Assembly: GCF_003614435.1 (NCBI RefSeq)
Contig: NZ_CP025546.1
Span: forward strand, 2,852,001-2,916,000
Origin: Mycobacterium paragordonae
Lineage (GTDB): Bacteria > Actinomycetota > Actinomycetes > Mycobacteriales > Mycobacteriaceae
Direction: 5' to 3'
DNA: 64,000 nt
The notes under the pieces were generated by a model. The model saw nothing but the letters and a program-made list of their open reading frames with translations, had not been told where the DNA came from and did not search any database. Every line of letters begins with the position of its first letter. The first letter of the stretch is position 1. Positions 1 through 13,000 of the stretch are shown piece by piece. A program made the position numbers and the translations under genes.

Positions 1-267
1 GGTCCGGATATCGCACTTGCCCGGAATCTCCCAGGAACCCATTACCAACCGGGAATAATCGAGGCCACGCTCACCGAATTCCACATAGCCGCGCAAATGG
101 CCGGCCTGCATGGAACTGGGCGGCACGTCGACTACGGGTGCTTTTGCAGCTTTCGCGCGCGATGCCGGTGTTGGCTGCCAGGTGACGATCGAACCCGGGC
201 CGGGCTCCCAGTCGTAGACGATTCCTACGCCGAGAGTGACGTCTGCTGATCCCCCGCCTATGATCAC
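1..267 (-). CDS. PapA-family acyltransferase, N-terminal part (partial)
   Basis: The gene runs off the left edge, leaving 89 codons. It starts at a GTG (265-267) with a strong GGAGGA Shine-Dalgarno about five bases upstream. The N-terminus has the layout of mycobacterial polyketide-associated acyltransferases (PapA1/A2/A3/A4): an opening ending in YDWEPGPGSIVTWQPTP, then VPPSSMQAGHLRGY and RGLDYSRLVMGSWEIPG. Family members transfer polyketide acyl chains onto trehalose or related sugars at the cytoplasmic membrane. The HHxxxD catalytic motif would lie beyond the window. It follows the polyketide synthase 323-6610 on the same strand after 55 bases, so it is probably co-transcribed and esterifies that synthase's product. 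The sugar acceptor cannot be told. Confidence 0.8.
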   Translation of the reverse strand, partial: MIIGGGSADVTLGVGIVYDWEPGPGSIVTWQPTPASRAKAAKAPVVDVPPSSMQAGHLRGYVEFGERGLDYSRLVMGSWEIPGKCDIRT

Positions 268-322
268 GCTTCCTCCTCGATTTCTGCCGACTGCCAAGCA
301 GCGGCGCTTGGTCTTTTCTACC

Positions 323-3300
323 TCATACAGGTGTTGCTGCGTCGCCTTTTGATGTCAATTGCTCGTAAAGGTGATCTGCCAAGCCCCGAACGGTCGTGAT
401 GTCGGTTGTCGTGACGCGGATCTTGACCTCTGACTCGATATGGGTGCGCAGTTCCAGGTTGCCCAGCGAGTCCATGCCGAACTCGGAAATCGGCCGGTCG
501 ACGTCGACGGACCGGCGCAGGATCAGGCCCACCTGCTCCGAAATCATCCGGCGCAGCCGGGCCGGCCATTCCTCGCGGTCCAGTTCGGCGAGTTCGGCCA
601 AGAACTTGCTGCCGCCCGACCGGCCCTTGCCGGCGGACTTGAAGGCCTCGGCAAACGGAGTGCGCTGAGCGAAGGCGGTGAGCCAGGCTGACCCGATGAC
701 CGGTGCGTAGCCGGTGTACGGCCGGTTGTGCCGCAACAGTGCCTCGAAGGCGTAGGCGCCCTCCTCCGGCTCGATCGCATCGCCCGAGGTTTCGGCGAAG
801 TCGGTGCCGCGGCCGATCTCGGCCCAGGCGCCCCAGGCGATCGAGGTGGCCGGCAGTCCCTGGGCGCGGCGCCACAGGGTGAAGGCGTCCAGCCAGCTGT
901 TGGCCGCGGCGTACGCGCCCTGGCCCGGTGAACCGGCCAGTGCTGCCGCCGAGGAGAACGAGCAGAACCAGTCGAGGTCATGTCCCTCGGTGGCCTCGTG
1001 CAGCTGCCAGGCGCCGCGGACCTTCGGCGCCCAGTCGCGCTCGATGAGTTCCTCGGTGATGTTGGGCAAGGTGGCGTCCTCGACCACGGCGGCTCCGTGC
1101 AGCACGCCGCGCAGCGGCAGGCCGGTGGCGGTGGCGGCGGACACCAGCCGCTGCGCGGTGCCGGGTTCGGCGATGTCGCCGCATTCCACGACGACGTCGG
1201 CGCCGATCGAGCGGACCATTTCGATGGTCTCCAGCGCCTTCTGGCTGGGCTGGGAGCGCGAGCTGAGCACGATTCGGCCGGCTCCCGCGCCGGCGATCTT
1301 CTCGGCCAGGAAGAGTCCCAGGCCGCCGAGACCGCCGGTGATGATGTAGGAGCTGTCGGCGCGGAAGACCTGAGCCTGTTCCGGCGGGAGCACGACGCTG
1401 CTGCGGCCCGCATGCGGGACGTCGAGGATCAGCTTGCCGGTGTGCTCGGCGGCACCCATGATCCGGACGGCGGTCGCTGCCTCGGCCAACGGGTAGTGGG
1501 TGGCTTCGGGCATCGGCAGTACGCCGTTGGCGGTCTGCTCGTAGACCTTCTGCAAAAGCCCCCGAACCTGGGCGGGATGCGTCCGCGACATCAAGGCCAG
1601 GTCGACGCCGAAGAACGCGAGGTTCTGCCGGAACGGGAACAGGCCGACCTTGGTGTCCTGATAGATGTCCAGCTTGCCGATCTCGACGAACCGTCCACCC
1701 ATGGCCAGCAGCCTGATCCCGGCCAGTTGTGCGGCACCGGTCACCGAGTTCAGCACGATGTCGACGCCGTAGCCGTCGGTGTCGTTGCGGATCTGCTCGG
1801 CGAACTCGGTGCTGCGGGAGTCGTAGACGTGCTCGATGCCCATGTCGCGCAGAATCTGCCGGCGCTTCTCGCTGCCGGCGGTGGCGAAGATCTCGGCGCC
1901 GGCGGCGCGCGCGATCGCGATGGCCGCCTGGCCCACCCCACCCGTGCCGGAGTGGATGAGCACCTTGTCGCCGGAGCGGATCCGGGCCAGGTCCTGCAGG
2001 CCGTACCAGGCGGTGGCCGAGGCCGTGGTGACGGCAGCGGCCTGGGCATCGGTCAATCCGGCGGGCAGCGTGGCGGCCAGACCTGCGTCACACGTGACGA
2101 AAGTGGACCAGCAGCCGTCCGGGGACAAACCGCCCACGTGGTCGCCCACCTTGTGGTCGGTGACGCCGGAACCGACCGCGGTCACCACGCCCGCGAAATC
2201 GAGGCCGAGCGGCGGCTGCTTGCCGTCGAACGTCGGGCAACGCCCGTAGGCGGCCAGCACGTCAGCGAAGTTGATGCTGGCTGCGCTGACCGCAACCTCG
2301 ATCTCGTTCGGGCCCGGGGCTACCCGGTCGAAGGCGGTGAACTCCATTGTCTGCAGGTCACCGGGCACCCGGACCTGCAGTCGCATGCCACCTTCCTGGT
2401 GGTCGACGACGGTGTTACGGCGTTCTTCAGGCCGCAACGGGGTCGGGTACAACCGCGCGGTGTACCACTGGTCGTCGCGCCAGGCGGTTTCGTCCTCGTC
2501 GGTGGCCAGCAACAGCTGGCGCGCCACATTCTCGGTGCTCGACTGGTCGTCGACATCGACGTAGCTGACCTTCAGGTGGGGGTGCTCGGCGCCGATCACC
2601 CGCAGCAGGCCGCGCAGCCCGCCCTGTTCGAGGTTGGGGCAGTCGTCGGCCAGCACCGTCTGGGCGTTGCGGGTCACCACGTACAACCGCGGCGATTGGC
2701 CTACCAGTTCGGGCAGTTCGCGGGCGATGCGAACCGCCAGCTTGACGTACTCCTGACCGCGGACGATCGAATCCTCATCGGTACTGCTTTGCCGTTCGGT
2801 GAGCACGACTAAACCAGAGAAGCTGCCGGATTCGAATTGAGCGCGCAGCCGCGCGGCCGCGGCGTCGTGGTCACCATGCAGCGGCCAGGACATCGTGGTG
2901 CTCTGCGCGTCGTGCATCTTCAGGGCGTCGGTCAGCTGGGTGGCCACCATGTCGGTGGCTTCCGCGGTGCTGATCAGCAGCCAGTTGCCGGGCTCGGTCA
3001 CCGTCTTCTCAGGCAGTTCGTGCTGCTGCCACTCGATCGCCAGCAGCCGCTCGCCCAGGACGCGATCGCGTTCGCTGGTTTGGGAAACGCCGGTGCCCAT
3101 CTGCAGGCCGCGCACCGCCAGCAGCAGGGCGCCGTGCTCGTCGAGGACGTCGATGTCGGCCGTCACGCCGGTGCCGTCCGGGGTCACCGTCGTCAGGCAG
3201 TAGTGGGCGTTGCGGGCGGGACCGTAGGAACGAATCCGGTTGACGCCCAACGGGAGGAGCAGGCCGCCGTTACCGACGTTGCGGACGCTGGGGTGCGCCG

Positions 3301-6300
3301 CCACAGACTGAAAGCACGCGTCCAGCAGGGCGGGGTGGATCCCGTAGCCGCCCTGTTGGGACCGGATCGAGCCGGGCAATCCGACCTCGGCGAGCACCGT
3401 GTCCGCGGCCTCGGCGGTGTAGGCGCTGGCCAGGCCGCCGAAAGCGGGTCCGAACTGGATCCCGCGCAGGTCGGCTTCCAGCCGAAGATCGTCGCCCGCG
3501 ATCGCGTCCTGGTGGGCGGCGAGTAGGGCATCCATGTCGCGCGGAGCCGGCAGGTCGGCGGCTTCCTCATCGTTGAGGGCGTGCAGGACGGCCGAAGCCC
3601 GCCGGGCACGTTCTCCGCCCTGGGTGGTCTCTACCGTGAAGGGGACCACTCCGGGCGCCTCAACCGTCGCGGTGGCGCCGACGTAAGTTTCCTCGTCCAG
3701 CAACAGCAGCTGCTCGAATTTGACGTCGCGGACCTCGGCCGCATCACCCAGCACGGTGCGGGCCGCGGTCAGTGCCATTTCGCAGTACGCGGCGCCGGGC
3801 AGCGCGGCGGCACCGTGAATCTGGTGGTCGGCGAGCCAGGGGAGGGCTTCGGTGCCGATGTCGCTCTGCCAGACGTGGCGCTCGGGTTCCTCGGGCAGTC
3901 GGACGTGCGCGCCCAGCAGCGGGTGCACGGCGACCGCATGGGTGTGCGCGAGGCGGTCGGTGCTCTCCAGCAGCATGAGGCGGCGGTGGGTCCACGCCGG
4001 CAGCGTCGCATCCAGCAGACGCCCACCGGGGTAGAGCACGGCGAAGTCCACCGCGGCGCCCGCGGCGTACAGGTCACCCACCAGGCCGCGCAGGCCGTGC
4101 GGCAGCGGTTGCTCGCGGCGCATGGCGGCCAGCGCGGCGGCCGTCATGTCCAGGCTGCGGGCGGTCTGGTCGACGGCGTGGGTGAGCAGCGGGTGCGGCG
4201 AGAGCTCGGTGAAGACCCGGAAGCCGTCTTCGAGGGCGGCCTGTACCGCGGCGGCGAAGCGCACGGTGTGGCGCAGGTTGTCGGCCCAGTAGTAGGCGTC
4301 GCAGTACGGCTCCTCGCGCGGGTCGAACGAGGTGGCGGAGTAGTAGGGGACCTGCGGCTCCAGCGCGGTGATGTCTTCCAAAGCCTCGGTGAGGTCATCG
4401 AGGATCGGGTCGACCTGGGGGGAGTGCGAGGCAACGTCGACGGCCACCTCGCGGGCCATCACGTCGCGCTCCTCCCAGGCGGCGACCAGCTCGCGCACCG
4501 TCTGGGTGGCCCCGCCGATCACGGTGGACTGCGGTGAGGCGACGACGGCGACCACTGCGTCGTTGACACCGCGGGCCATGAGTTCCGAAAGAACTTGTTG
4601 GGCAGGCAGTTCCACCGAGGCCATGGCGCCGGCGCCGGCGATGCGGGTCATCAGCTTGGAGCGACGGCAGATGACCTTGACGCCGTCTTCGAGCGACAGG
4701 GCGCCGGCGACGACGGAGGCCGCGGACTCACCGAGGGAGTGCCCGATCACCGCGCCGGGGGTGACACCGTAGTCCTGCATGGTGGCGGCCAGGGCGACCT
4801 GCATGGCGAAAATAGTGGGCTGCACGCGGTCGATGCCGGTGACCTTTTCCGGGGCGGTCAGCGCCTCGGTGACCGAGAAGCCGGACTCCGCGGCGATCAG
4901 CGGCTCGATCTCGGCGATCTTGGCGGCGAACACCGGTTCGTTGCCCAGCAGGTCCTTGCCCATCTCGGCCCACTGCGAACCCTGACCGGAAAACACCCAG
5001 ACCGGTCCCAGCTTGTCCTGGCCGGCCGCCGGCGGGTACGGGGTCTCACCGTCGGCCACCTCGCGCAACGCGTCGCGCAGCTGGGCGGCGGTGCCGGCCA
5101 GCACGGCGGTGCGCACCGGCCGGTGACTGCGACGCCGGGCAAGTGTGTAGGCCAGGTCGGACAGCTGCAGGTCTGCTCCCTGTGCGTCGACCCAGTCCGC
5201 GAGTTGGCTGGCGGTCTTGCGCAAGGCCTCCTCGGAGCTGGCCGAGACCGGGAAGATCAGGGTGCCCTCCAGGCCGGTGCTGCCGTCCGGTAGCACCGTG
5301 AGGCCAACGGGGGCCTGCGCCGGCGCCTGTTCCAACACCGCGTGCACGTTGGTGCCCGACATGCCGTAGGACGAGACCGCCGCCCGCCGGGGCTGGCCCG
5401 GGTCGCTGATCGGCCACGGCGTAACCTCTTGTGGCACAAAGAGATTGCTCTTGATTGCGGCGATCTTCTCAGGCATCTCGTTGAAGTGCAGGTTCTGCGG
5501 AACCACGCCGTGCTGTACGGCCAGCACCGCCTTCATCAATCCCAGGGCGCCGGCGGTCGACTGGGTGTGGCCGAAGTTGGTCTTCACCGAGCCGAGGGCG
5601 CAGGGGCCGTTAGTGCCGTAGACGGCTGCCAGGCTCTCGAACTCGACCGGGTCGCCTACCGGTGTGCCGGTGCCGTGCGCTTCGACCATGCCGACGGTGT
5701 CGGGGTCGATGTCGGCGGCGTCCAGCGCGGTGCGGTAAACGGCCTCCTGGGCGTCGACCGATGGCGTGACGATGTTGACGGTGTGGCCGTCCTGGTTGGC
5801 TGAAGTCCCGCGAATGACGGCAAGGATCCGGTCGCCGTCGCGCTCCGCGTGGTCCAGGCGCTTGAGTAACAGCACGACCGCGCCCTCGCCGGAGACGAAC
5901 CCGTCAGCCTCCACGTCGAAGGCGTGGCAACGGCCGCTGCGCGAGAGCATGCCGTTGGCCGAACCGGAAGCGAAGCGTCGGGGCTCGAGCATCGCGTACA
6001 CGCCGCCGGTGAAGGCCAGGTCGCTCTCGCCGTCGTTGATGCTGCGGAAAGCCAGGTGCGCCGCGAACAAGCCGGAGGAGCATGCGGTGTCGACGGTGAC
6101 CGACGGGCCGCGCAGTCCCAGCGCGTAGGAGACCCGGCCGGATGCCATGCAGGAGTTGGTGCCGGTGTTGCCGTACGGGCCTTCCAGGGTGCCCGTCTCG
6201 GCCTGCACGAACTGGTAGTCGCCGTGGTTGAGACCGATGAACACGCCGGTGGGCGTGTCGGTCAGCTGAGCCGGGGTCATGCCCGCGTGTTCCATGGCCT

Positions 6301-6610
6301 CCCAGGACGTTTCCAGCAGCATGCGATGCTGCGGGTCCATGGCCACGGCTTCTTTTTCCGCAATGGCGAAGAATTCGGGGTCGAAATCGCCGATGTTGTC
6401 CACGAAAGCGCCCCACTTGCAGTGGGAGCGACCCGGTACCCCGGGCTCGGGGTCGTAATACTCCTCGACATCCCAGCGGTCCAGCGGCACCTCCGTGACG
6501 AAATCCTCGCCCCTTAGCAACGCCTGCCACAGCTGGTCAGGTGAGTTGATGCCCCCCGGCAACCGGCATGCCAGACCAATGACCGCAACCGGCACGCGTG
6601 TCTTATCCAC
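323..6610 (-). CDS. pks5: Mas/Pks5-type iterative polyketide synthase, copy A
   Basis: A 2095-residue single-module type I PKS, the usual length for the Mas/Pks5 family (about 2,100). Domain order is KS, AT, DH, ER, KR, ACP. Visible motifs: KS DTACSSG (Cys near 177), EAHGTGT and KTNFGHT; AT GHSLGES with a VASH motif, as in methylmalonyl-using Mas enzymes; [12 protein letters not shown] (HxxxGxxxxP) and LLDACFQ; ER and KR nucleotide sites (GGVGQAA, GGLGGLG) with YAAAN; ACP GMDSL. All catalytic motifs look intact. Such enzymes extend fatty acyl starters into methyl-branched acids used in lipooligosaccharides and related lipids. The GTG start (6608-6610) lies about 13 bases after AAGGAG, a long spacing. 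Paralogous to 7095-13406, and followed by papA. Confidence 0.93.
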   Translation of the reverse strand: MDKTRVPVAVIGLACRLPGGINSPDQLWQALLRGEDFVTEVPLDRWDVEEYYDPEPGVPGRSHCKWGAFVDNIGDFDPEFFAIAEKEAVAMDPQHRMLLETSWEAMEHAGMTPAQLTDTPTGVFIGLNHGDYQFVQAETGTLEGPYGNTGTNSCMASGRVSYALGLRGPSVTVDTACSSGLFAAHLAFRSINDGESDLAFTGGVYAMLEPRRFASGSANGMLSRSGRCHAFDVEADGFVSGEGAVVLLLKRLDHAERDGDRILAVIRGTSANQDGHTVNIVTPSVDAQEAVYRTALDAADIDPDTVGMVEAHGTGTPVGDPVEFESLAAVYGTNGPCALGSVKTNFGHTQSTAGALGLMKAVLAVQHGVVPQNLHFNEMPEKIAAIKSNLFVPQEVTPWPISDPGQPRRAAVSSYGMSGTNVHAVLEQAPAQAPVGLTVLPDGSTGLEGTLIFPVSASSEEALRKTASQLADWVDAQGADLQLSDLAYTLARRRSHRPVRTAVLAGTAAQLRDALREVADGETPYPPAAGQDKLGPVWVFSGQGSQWAEMGKDLLGNEPVFAAKIAEIEPLIAAESGFSVTEALTAPEKVTGIDRVQPTIFAMQVALAATMQDYGVTPGAVIGHSLGESAASVVAGALSLEDGVKVICRRSKLMTRIAGAGAMASVELPAQQVLSELMARGVNDAVVAVVASPQSTVIGGATQTVRELVAAWEERDVMAREVAVDVASHSPQVDPILDDLTEALEDITALEPQVPYYSATSFDPREEPYCDAYYWADNLRHTVRFAAAVQAALEDGFRVFTELSPHPLLTHAVDQTARSLDMTAAALAAMRREQPLPHGLRGLVGDLYAAGAAVDFAVLYPGGRLLDATLPAWTHRRLMLLESTDRLAHTHAVAVHPLLGAHVRLPEEPERHVWQSDIGTEALPWLADHQIHGAAALPGAAYCEMALTAARTVLGDAAEVRDVKFEQLLLLDEETYVGATATVEAPGVVPFTVETTQGGERARRASAVLHALNDEEAADLPAPRDMDALLAAHQDAIAGDDLRLEADLRGIQFGPAFGGLASAYTAEAADTVLAEVGLPGSIRSQQGGYGIHPALLDACFQSVAAHPSVRNVGNGGLLLPLGVNRIRSYGPARNAHYCLTTVTPDGTGVTADIDVLDEHGALLLAVRGLQMGTGVSQTSERDRVLGERLLAIEWQQHELPEKTVTEPGNWLLISTAEATDMVATQLTDALKMHDAQSTTMSWPLHGDHDAAAARLRAQFESGSFSGLVVLTERQSSTDEDSIVRGQEYVKLAVRIARELPELVGQSPRLYVVTRNAQTVLADDCPNLEQGGLRGLLRVIGAEHPHLKVSYVDVDDQSSTENVARQLLLATDEDETAWRDDQWYTARLYPTPLRPEERRNTVVDHQEGGMRLQVRVPGDLQTMEFTAFDRVAPGPNEIEVAVSAASINFADVLAAYGRCPTFDGKQPPLGLDFAGVVTAVGSGVTDHKVGDHVGGLSPDGCWSTFVTCDAGLAATLPAGLTDAQAAAVTTASATAWYGLQDLARIRSGDKVLIHSGTGGVGQAAIAIARAAGAEIFATAGSEKRRQILRDMGIEHVYDSRSTEFAEQIRNDTDGYGVDIVLNSVTGAAQLAGIRLLAMGGRFVEIGKLDIYQDTKVGLFPFRQNLAFFGVDLALMSRTHPAQVRGLLQKVYEQTANGVLPMPEATHYPLAEAATAVRIMGAAEHTGKLILDVPHAGRSSVVLPPEQAQVFRADSSYIITGGLGGLGLFLAEKIAGAGAGRIVLSSRSQPSQKALETIEMVRSIGADVVVECGDIAEPGTAQRLVSAATATGLPLRGVLHGAAVVEDATLPNITEELIERDWAPKVRGAWQLHEATEGHDLDWFCSFSSAAALAGSPGQGAYAAANSWLDAFTLWRRAQGLPATSIAWGAWAEIGRGTDFAETSGDAIEPEEGAYAFEALLRHNRPYTGYAPVIGSAWLTAFAQRTPFAEAFKSAGKGRSGGSKFLAELAELDREEWPARLRRMISEQVGLILRRSVDVDRPISEFGMDSLGNLELRTHIESEVKIRVTTTDITTVRGLADHLYEQLTSKGDAATPV

Positions 6611-7094
6611 GGTCGTACGTCATCTCCTTAGCCCGCGCTGCGAACCCTCTTCGGCACGTTCTCGTCGAACTTCGGTCCGCGCTGCCCCAGCACGCAACAG
6701 CGGACGCGTACACCGACCCCCACAATTTCGGCGCCAACGTCATAGTTAGGCGCGTTCAGAAGCGTAACCGGTTGATTCGTCGCATGTAGAAAAATCGTGC
6801 GAACGTACAAAAATAATTCGCCGAGGTGACATCAATCACATCGGCTCGCCGACGCCGAATTCGGCGTCGCGCGGCGGCAAAACACCAGCTTAGAGCCCTG
6901 ATACAGCGACATTAACGCTCATTCGGTGCTTATCGGGCGCTTCGCGGTCCGTCGGGCCTTTCCCCACCTTGTGATGGTGAAGGGCCCTTGCGGGGCGCGT
7001 CGGTTTAGGTAGCTGGCCGGAGTCGGCATGCGGTGCGCGACGGCCCGCCGAGGGGTCCGCAACGCGGACCGGAAGCAGCGTCCTCAGCGGCCGA
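6611..7094 (-). promoter_or_regulatory. Leader and intergenic region of PKS copy A (duplicated in copy B)
   Basis: No gene is seen in these 484 bases. About 240 bases next to the GTG (6611-6850) are clearly homologous to 13407-13650 in front of copy B, so the promoter was duplicated with the gene. The best-conserved block (about 6780-6815) is T-rich when read on the minus strand, with TTGTACGTTCGCACG followed by TTTTTCTACATGCGACG. It is a good promoter candidate, although no ideal -35/-10 spacing is seen. An imperfect hairpin (GGGCCTT 6954-6960 with AAGGGCCC 6980-6987) lies nearer the end of copy B and could be its terminator. Confidence 0.5.
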
Positions 7095-10000
7095 TCAGGC
7101 GGACGTCGAGGCATCCTGGGAGGCGGCAAGCCGTTCGGAGATCCGGTCGGCCAGGTCGCGCACCGTGGTGATCTCGTTGGACGTCAGCCGTATGCCGGTC
7201 TCGGTCTCGATGTGTGTGCGCAACTCGAGGTTGCCGAGCGAATCGAGTCCGTACTCCGACAGCGCCCAGTCCGGGTCGACGGCCCGCCGCAGGATCAGGC
7301 TCACACCCTCGGATATGACGCGCCGCAGCTGGCCGGGCCACTCCTCAACCGGAAGCTCCATGAGCTTCGCGACGAGCTTGTTGGTGCCCGAGCGTCCCTT
7401 CGCCGATTTGAACAACTCGGCGAACGGGCTGCGCTGAGCGAAGGCGGTCAACCAGGGCGAGCCGATCACCGGCGCGTAGCCGGTGTACGCCCGGTTGTGC
7501 CGCAGCAACGCCTCGAACGCGTACGCGCCCTCGTCCGGGCCGATGGCCTCACCTTCCCCGGACTGCTCGGCGAACGTCGTCGCACGGCCGATCTCTTCCC
7601 ATGCGCCCCAGGCGATAGACGTGGCCGGCAGCCCCTGAGCGCGCCGCCAGTGGGTGAAGGCGTCCAGCCAGCTGTTGGCCGCCGCGTATGCGCCCTGACC
7701 CGGCGACCCCACCAGGGCCGCGGCTGAGGAGAAGGAGCAGAACCAGTCGAGGTCCTGGCCCTTCCCGACCTCCTGAATGGCTTCGTGCAGATGCCAGGCA
7801 CCGTCCACCTTCGGCGCCCAGTCGCGCTGAATGAGCTCCTCGGTGATGTTGGGCAGAGTGGCGTCCTCGACGACCGCGGCCCCGTGCAGAACCCCGCGCA
7901 GCGGCAGACCGGTGGCGGTGGCGGCGGACACCAGCCGCCCAGCGGTGCCGGCTGCGGCGATGTCGCCGCATTCCACCACGACGTCCGACCCCATCGAACG
8001 GATCAATTCGATTGTCTCCAAGGCCTTTTCGCTGGGCGCCGAGCGTGAGCTGAGCACGATGCGACCGGCGCCGGCGTCCGCCATCTTCTCGGCCAGGAAC
8101 AGGCCGAGGCCACCCAGGCCGCCGGTGATGATGTAGGCGCCGTCACCACGGAACACCTGCGATTGTTCGGGTGGCAGCACGACGCTGCTGCGGCCCGCGT
8201 GCGGCACTTCGAGGATCAGCTTGCCGGTGTGCTCGGCCGCGCCCATCACCCGGATCGCAGTGGCCGCATCGGCCAGGGGGTAGTTGGTGCTCTCGGGAAC
8301 CGGCAACACGCCGTCGGCGGTCGCGTTGTACACCGTGGTCAACAACGCGCGCACCGCGGACGGATCGGTGGCTGACAGCAATCCCAGGTCCAGGCCGTGG
8401 AACGACAGGTTCTGCCGGAACGGGAAGAGGCCGAGCTTCGTGTCGCCGTAGATGTCACGCTTGCCGATCTCGACGAACTGCCCGCCACGGGCCAGCAACT
8501 TGATCCCCGCCAACTGGGCGGCACCGAACACCGAGTTGAGGACGATGTCCACCCCGTAGCCGTCGGTGTCGGTACGGATCTGATCGGCGAACTCGACGCT
8601 GCGGGAGTCGTAGACATGCTCGATTCCCATGCCGCGCAGCAGTTCTCGACGCTGCTCGCTGCCGGCGGTGGCGTAGATCTCGGCGCCGGCGGCGCGGGCG
8701 ATCGCGATCGCCGCCTGGCCCACTCCGCCGGTCGCGGAGTGGATGAGTACCTTGTCGCCGGACCTGATGCGGGCCAGGTCCTGCAGGCCGTACCAGGCGG
8801 TGGCCGACGCGGTGGTGATCGCGGCCGCTTGGGCGTCGGTCAGTCCGTCGGGAATCGGGGTCGCCAGGCGGGCGTCGCAGGTGACGAAGGTGGACCAGCA
8901 GCCGCTGGCCGACAGACCCCCGACCCGGTCGCCGACTTTGAGGTCGGTGACGTCGGGTCCCACCGCGGTCACGACACCGGCGAAGTCGGTGCCCAGCTGA
9001 GGCTGCTGACCGTCGGCGGTCTGGTAACGACCGAAGGTGACCAGGACATCGGCGAAGTTGATGCTGGACGCGCCGACGGCGACCTCGACCTCGCCGGGAC
9101 CGGGTGCCACCCGTTCGAAGGCGGCGAATTCGAGGGTCTGCAGATCACCGGGAGTGCGGATCTGCAGACGCATGCCCTGGTGCTCGTGCTCCACCACAGT
9201 GGTCTGACGCTCGTCGGGGCCGAGCGGCGTCGGGCTGAGGCGCGCGGTGTACCACTCGTCGTTGCGCCAGGCGGTCTCGTCTTCTTCGGACTCGGTGAGC
9301 AGCAGTTGACGGGTCAACTGCTCGGCGCCGGTGTGCTCGTCGACGTCGATGTAGGTCACCTTGAGGTGCGGGTGTTCGGCGCTGATGACCCGCAGCAGAC
9401 CACGCAGGCCGCCCTGTTCGAGATTGGCGCAGTCGTCGGCCAGCACCGTCTGGGCGTTGCGGGTCATGACGTACAGGCGGGCCGTCTGGCCCTCGATGTC
9501 GGGCAGTTCACGCGCGATGCGCACGACGTGTTCGACGTACTCTCGGCCCCGGTCGACCGGGCTCCCGGACTCCGCACTCTTCGGAGCGGTGAGGACGACC
9601 ACCCCGTTGAAGGCGTTGGCGCTCAGTTGATCGCGCAGCAGGCCCGCCTGGGCCTGGTGGTCGTCGCTCAGCAGCCAGGAGATGGTCGCGCTGTCGGCGT
9701 CGTGCATCTTCAGCGTGTCGGTCAGCTGGGTCGCCATCATGTCCGCGGCGTCGGAAGTGCTGATGAGCAGCCAGTTGCCGGGTTCGGTCACGGTCTTGTC
9801 GGGCAGATCGCGCTGCTGCCATTCGATGGTCAACAGCCGCTCGGCCAGCACGCGGTCGCGTTCGCTGCCGGGTGGGGCGCCGGTGCCCATCTGCAGGCCG
9901 CGCACCGTCAACAGCACGGTGCCGTGCTCGTCGAGGATGTCGATGTCGGCGGTCACGCCGGTGCCGTCCGGGGTCACCGTCGTCAGGCAGTACCGGGCAT

Positions 10001-13000
10001 GCCGAGCGGAACCGTAGGCGCGCAGCCGGCTGACCCCCAGCGGTAACAGCAGACCGCCGCCCCCGGCGGTGCCGACGCTCGGGTGCGCGGCCACCGATTG
10101 GAAGCAGGCGTCCAACAGTGCGGGATGCACCCCGTAGGCACCCTGCTGGGCGCGGATCGAACTGGGCACGGCGACTTCGGCCAGCACGGTGTCACCGGCT
10201 TCCTCGGTGATGTGCGCCGCGGTCAGGCCGCTGAATGCCGGACCGTACTGGATGCCGCGGTTGTCGAACTCGTGGCGGAGGTCATCGCCGTCGGCGGGGG
10301 TGGTGTGCGACGCCAGCAGAGCCTCGATGTCGTGTGCGGCCGGCGGCGCCGCGTCGGCCTCCCCATCGGGTCCGGCATGCAGCATCGCCGAGGCCCGCCG
10401 GGAGCGTTCGCCGTCCTGATTGGTCTCCACCACGAACGGCACGACGCCGGGCGCCTCAACCGTCGCGGTGGCCCCGACGGGACTCACCTCGTCGAGGAGC
10501 AGCAGCCGCTCGAACCGGATGTCGCGGACTTCGGCGTTCTCGCCCAGCACCGCGCGGGCGGCGGCGAGTGCCATCTCGCAGTACGCCGCGCCGGGAAGTG
10601 CTGCGGCGCGGTGGATCTGGTGATCGCCCAGCCAGGGCTGCGCTTCGGTGCCGACGTCGCCCTGCCAGACGTGGCGCTCGGGCTCCTCGGGCAGCCGCAC
10701 ATGCGCGCCCAGCAGCGGGTGCACGGCCACGGTGTTGGCGTGGGCGAGCCGGTCGGTGCTCTCCTCGAGCAGCAGTCGGCGGTGGGTCCACGCCGGCAGC
10801 GGCGTCTCCAGCAGATGGCCGTTCGGGTAGAGCACGGCGAAGTCCACCGCGGCGCCCGCGGAGTACAGGTCGCCGATGAGGCCGCGCAGGCCGTGCGGCA
10901 GTGGTTGCTCGCGGCGCACGGAGGCCAGGGCGGCGGCCGTCATGTCGATACCGCGGGCGGTCTGGTCGACGGCGTGGGTGAGCAGCGGGTGCGGCGAGAG
11001 CTCGGTGAAGACCCGGAAGCCGTCTTCGAGGGCGGCCTGGACCGCGGCGGCGAAGCGAACGGTATGGCGCAGGTTGTCGGCCCAGTAGTAGGCGTCGAAG
11101 TAGGGTTCCTCGCGCGGGTCGAAGGACGTCGAGGAGTAGTAGGGAACTTCGAGCTCCTGGCCGCTGATCTCTTCCAGCGCCTCGGTGAGGTCGTCGAGGA
11201 TCGGGTCGACCTGGGGGGAGTGGGAGGCCACGTCGACGGCCACCTCGCGGGCCATCACGTCGCGCTCCTCCCAGGCGGCGATCAATTCGCGGACCGCTTC
11301 GGTGGCCCCGCCGATCACGGTGGACTGCGGTGAGGCGACCACCGCGACGGTCACATCGGTGATGCCACTGCCCAGCAACTCCGAAAAGACTTGTTGGGCA
11401 GGCAGTTCCACCGAGGCCATGGCGCCGGCGCCGGCGATGCGGGTCATCAGCTTGGAGCGACGGCAGATGACCTTGACGCCGTCTTCGAGCGACAGGGCGC
11501 CGGCGACGACGGAGGCCGCGGACTCACCCAGCGAGTGGCCGATCACTGCGCCGGGGGTGACGCCGTAGTCCTGCATGGTGGCGGCCAGGGCGACTTGCAT
11601 GGCGAAAATGGTGGGCTGCACGCGGTCGATGCCGGTGACCTTGTCCGGGGCGGTCAGCGCCTCGGTGACCGAGAAGCCGGATTCCGCGGCGATCAGCGGT
11701 TCGATCTCGGCGATCTTGGCGGCGAACACCGGTTCGTGGGCCAGCAGGTCCTTGCCCATCTCGGCCCACTGCGAACCCTGACCGGAGAACACCCACACCG
11801 GTCCGCGGTCGTCCTGGCTGACCGCGGGCGGGATGGGCAGCTCGCCAACGGCGATGTCACGCAGGGCATTTGACAGCTCGGTCGCGGTGTCGGCCAACAG
11901 TGCCGTGCGCACGGTGCGGTGACCGCGACGGCGCGCCAGGGTGTAGGCGAGATCCGGAAGCGCGACATCCGGCTGTGCGTCGATCCACTCGGCAAGTCGT
12001 CCGGCGGTTTCGCGCAGCGCCTCCTCCGAACTCGCCGAGACGGGGAAAACAAGCGTCCCGTCCAAGCCGGTGCTGCCGTCTTCTGACACCGTGGTGACTT
12101 CGGCCGCCGGCTCCGGGGCCTGTTCCAGGATGGCGTGCACGTTGGTGCCCGACATGCCGTACGACGACACGGCGGCCCGCCGGGGCTGGTCGGCGTCACT
12201 GATCGGCCAGGGCGTAACTTCCTGCGGGATAAAGAGATTGGTGTCGATCTCGGCCATCTGGTCGGGCATGGTGTGGAAGTGCAGGTTCTGCGGAACCACG
12301 CCGTGCTGCACGGAGAGAATGGCTTTCAGCAGTCCCAAAGCGCCGGCAGTCGACTGGGTGTGGCCGAAGTTGGTCTTCACCGACCCGACGGCGCACGGCC
12401 CGTCGATGCCGTAGACCGCGGCCAGGCTCGCGTATTCGAGAGGATCGCCCACGGGGGTGCCGGGGCCGTGGGCCTCGACCATGCCGACGGTGGCGGGGTC
12501 GACGCCGCCGGCTGCCAACGCCGCCCGGTATACCGCCTCCTGCGCGTCGGCCGAGGGAGTCACGATGTTGACGGTGTGCCCGTCCTGGTTGGCCGCCGTC
12601 CCCCGAATGACGGCCAGAATCCGGTCGCCGTCACGCTGCGCATCCGGGAGCCGCTTGAGCAGCAGTACGACGGCGCCCTCGCCGGAGACGAAGCCGTCGG
12701 CTTCGACGTCGAAGGCGTGGCAACGGCCGCTGCGCGAGAGCATGCCGTTGGCCGAACCGGAGGCGAAGCGGCGCGGCTCGAGCATGGCGTACACGCCGCC
12801 CGCGAAGGCCAGGTCGCTCTCGCCCTCGCTCAAGCTGCGGGCGGCCAGATGCGCGGCGAACAATCCTGACGAGCATGCGGTGTCGACGGTGACCGCGGGA
12901 CCGCGCAGGCCCAGCGCGTAGGAGACCCGGCCGGAAGCCATGCAGGAGTTGGTGCCGGTGTTGCCGTACGGGCCTTCCAGGGCGCCGGTTTCGGCCTGCA

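Noticed and set aside
980..2812. Long plus-strand open frame (610 codons) inside PKS copy A
   Set aside because: It is antisense to a clear synthase, rich in Gly/Arg/His from codon-position bias, with no domain. Similar shadows occur at 8397-10046 in copy B.
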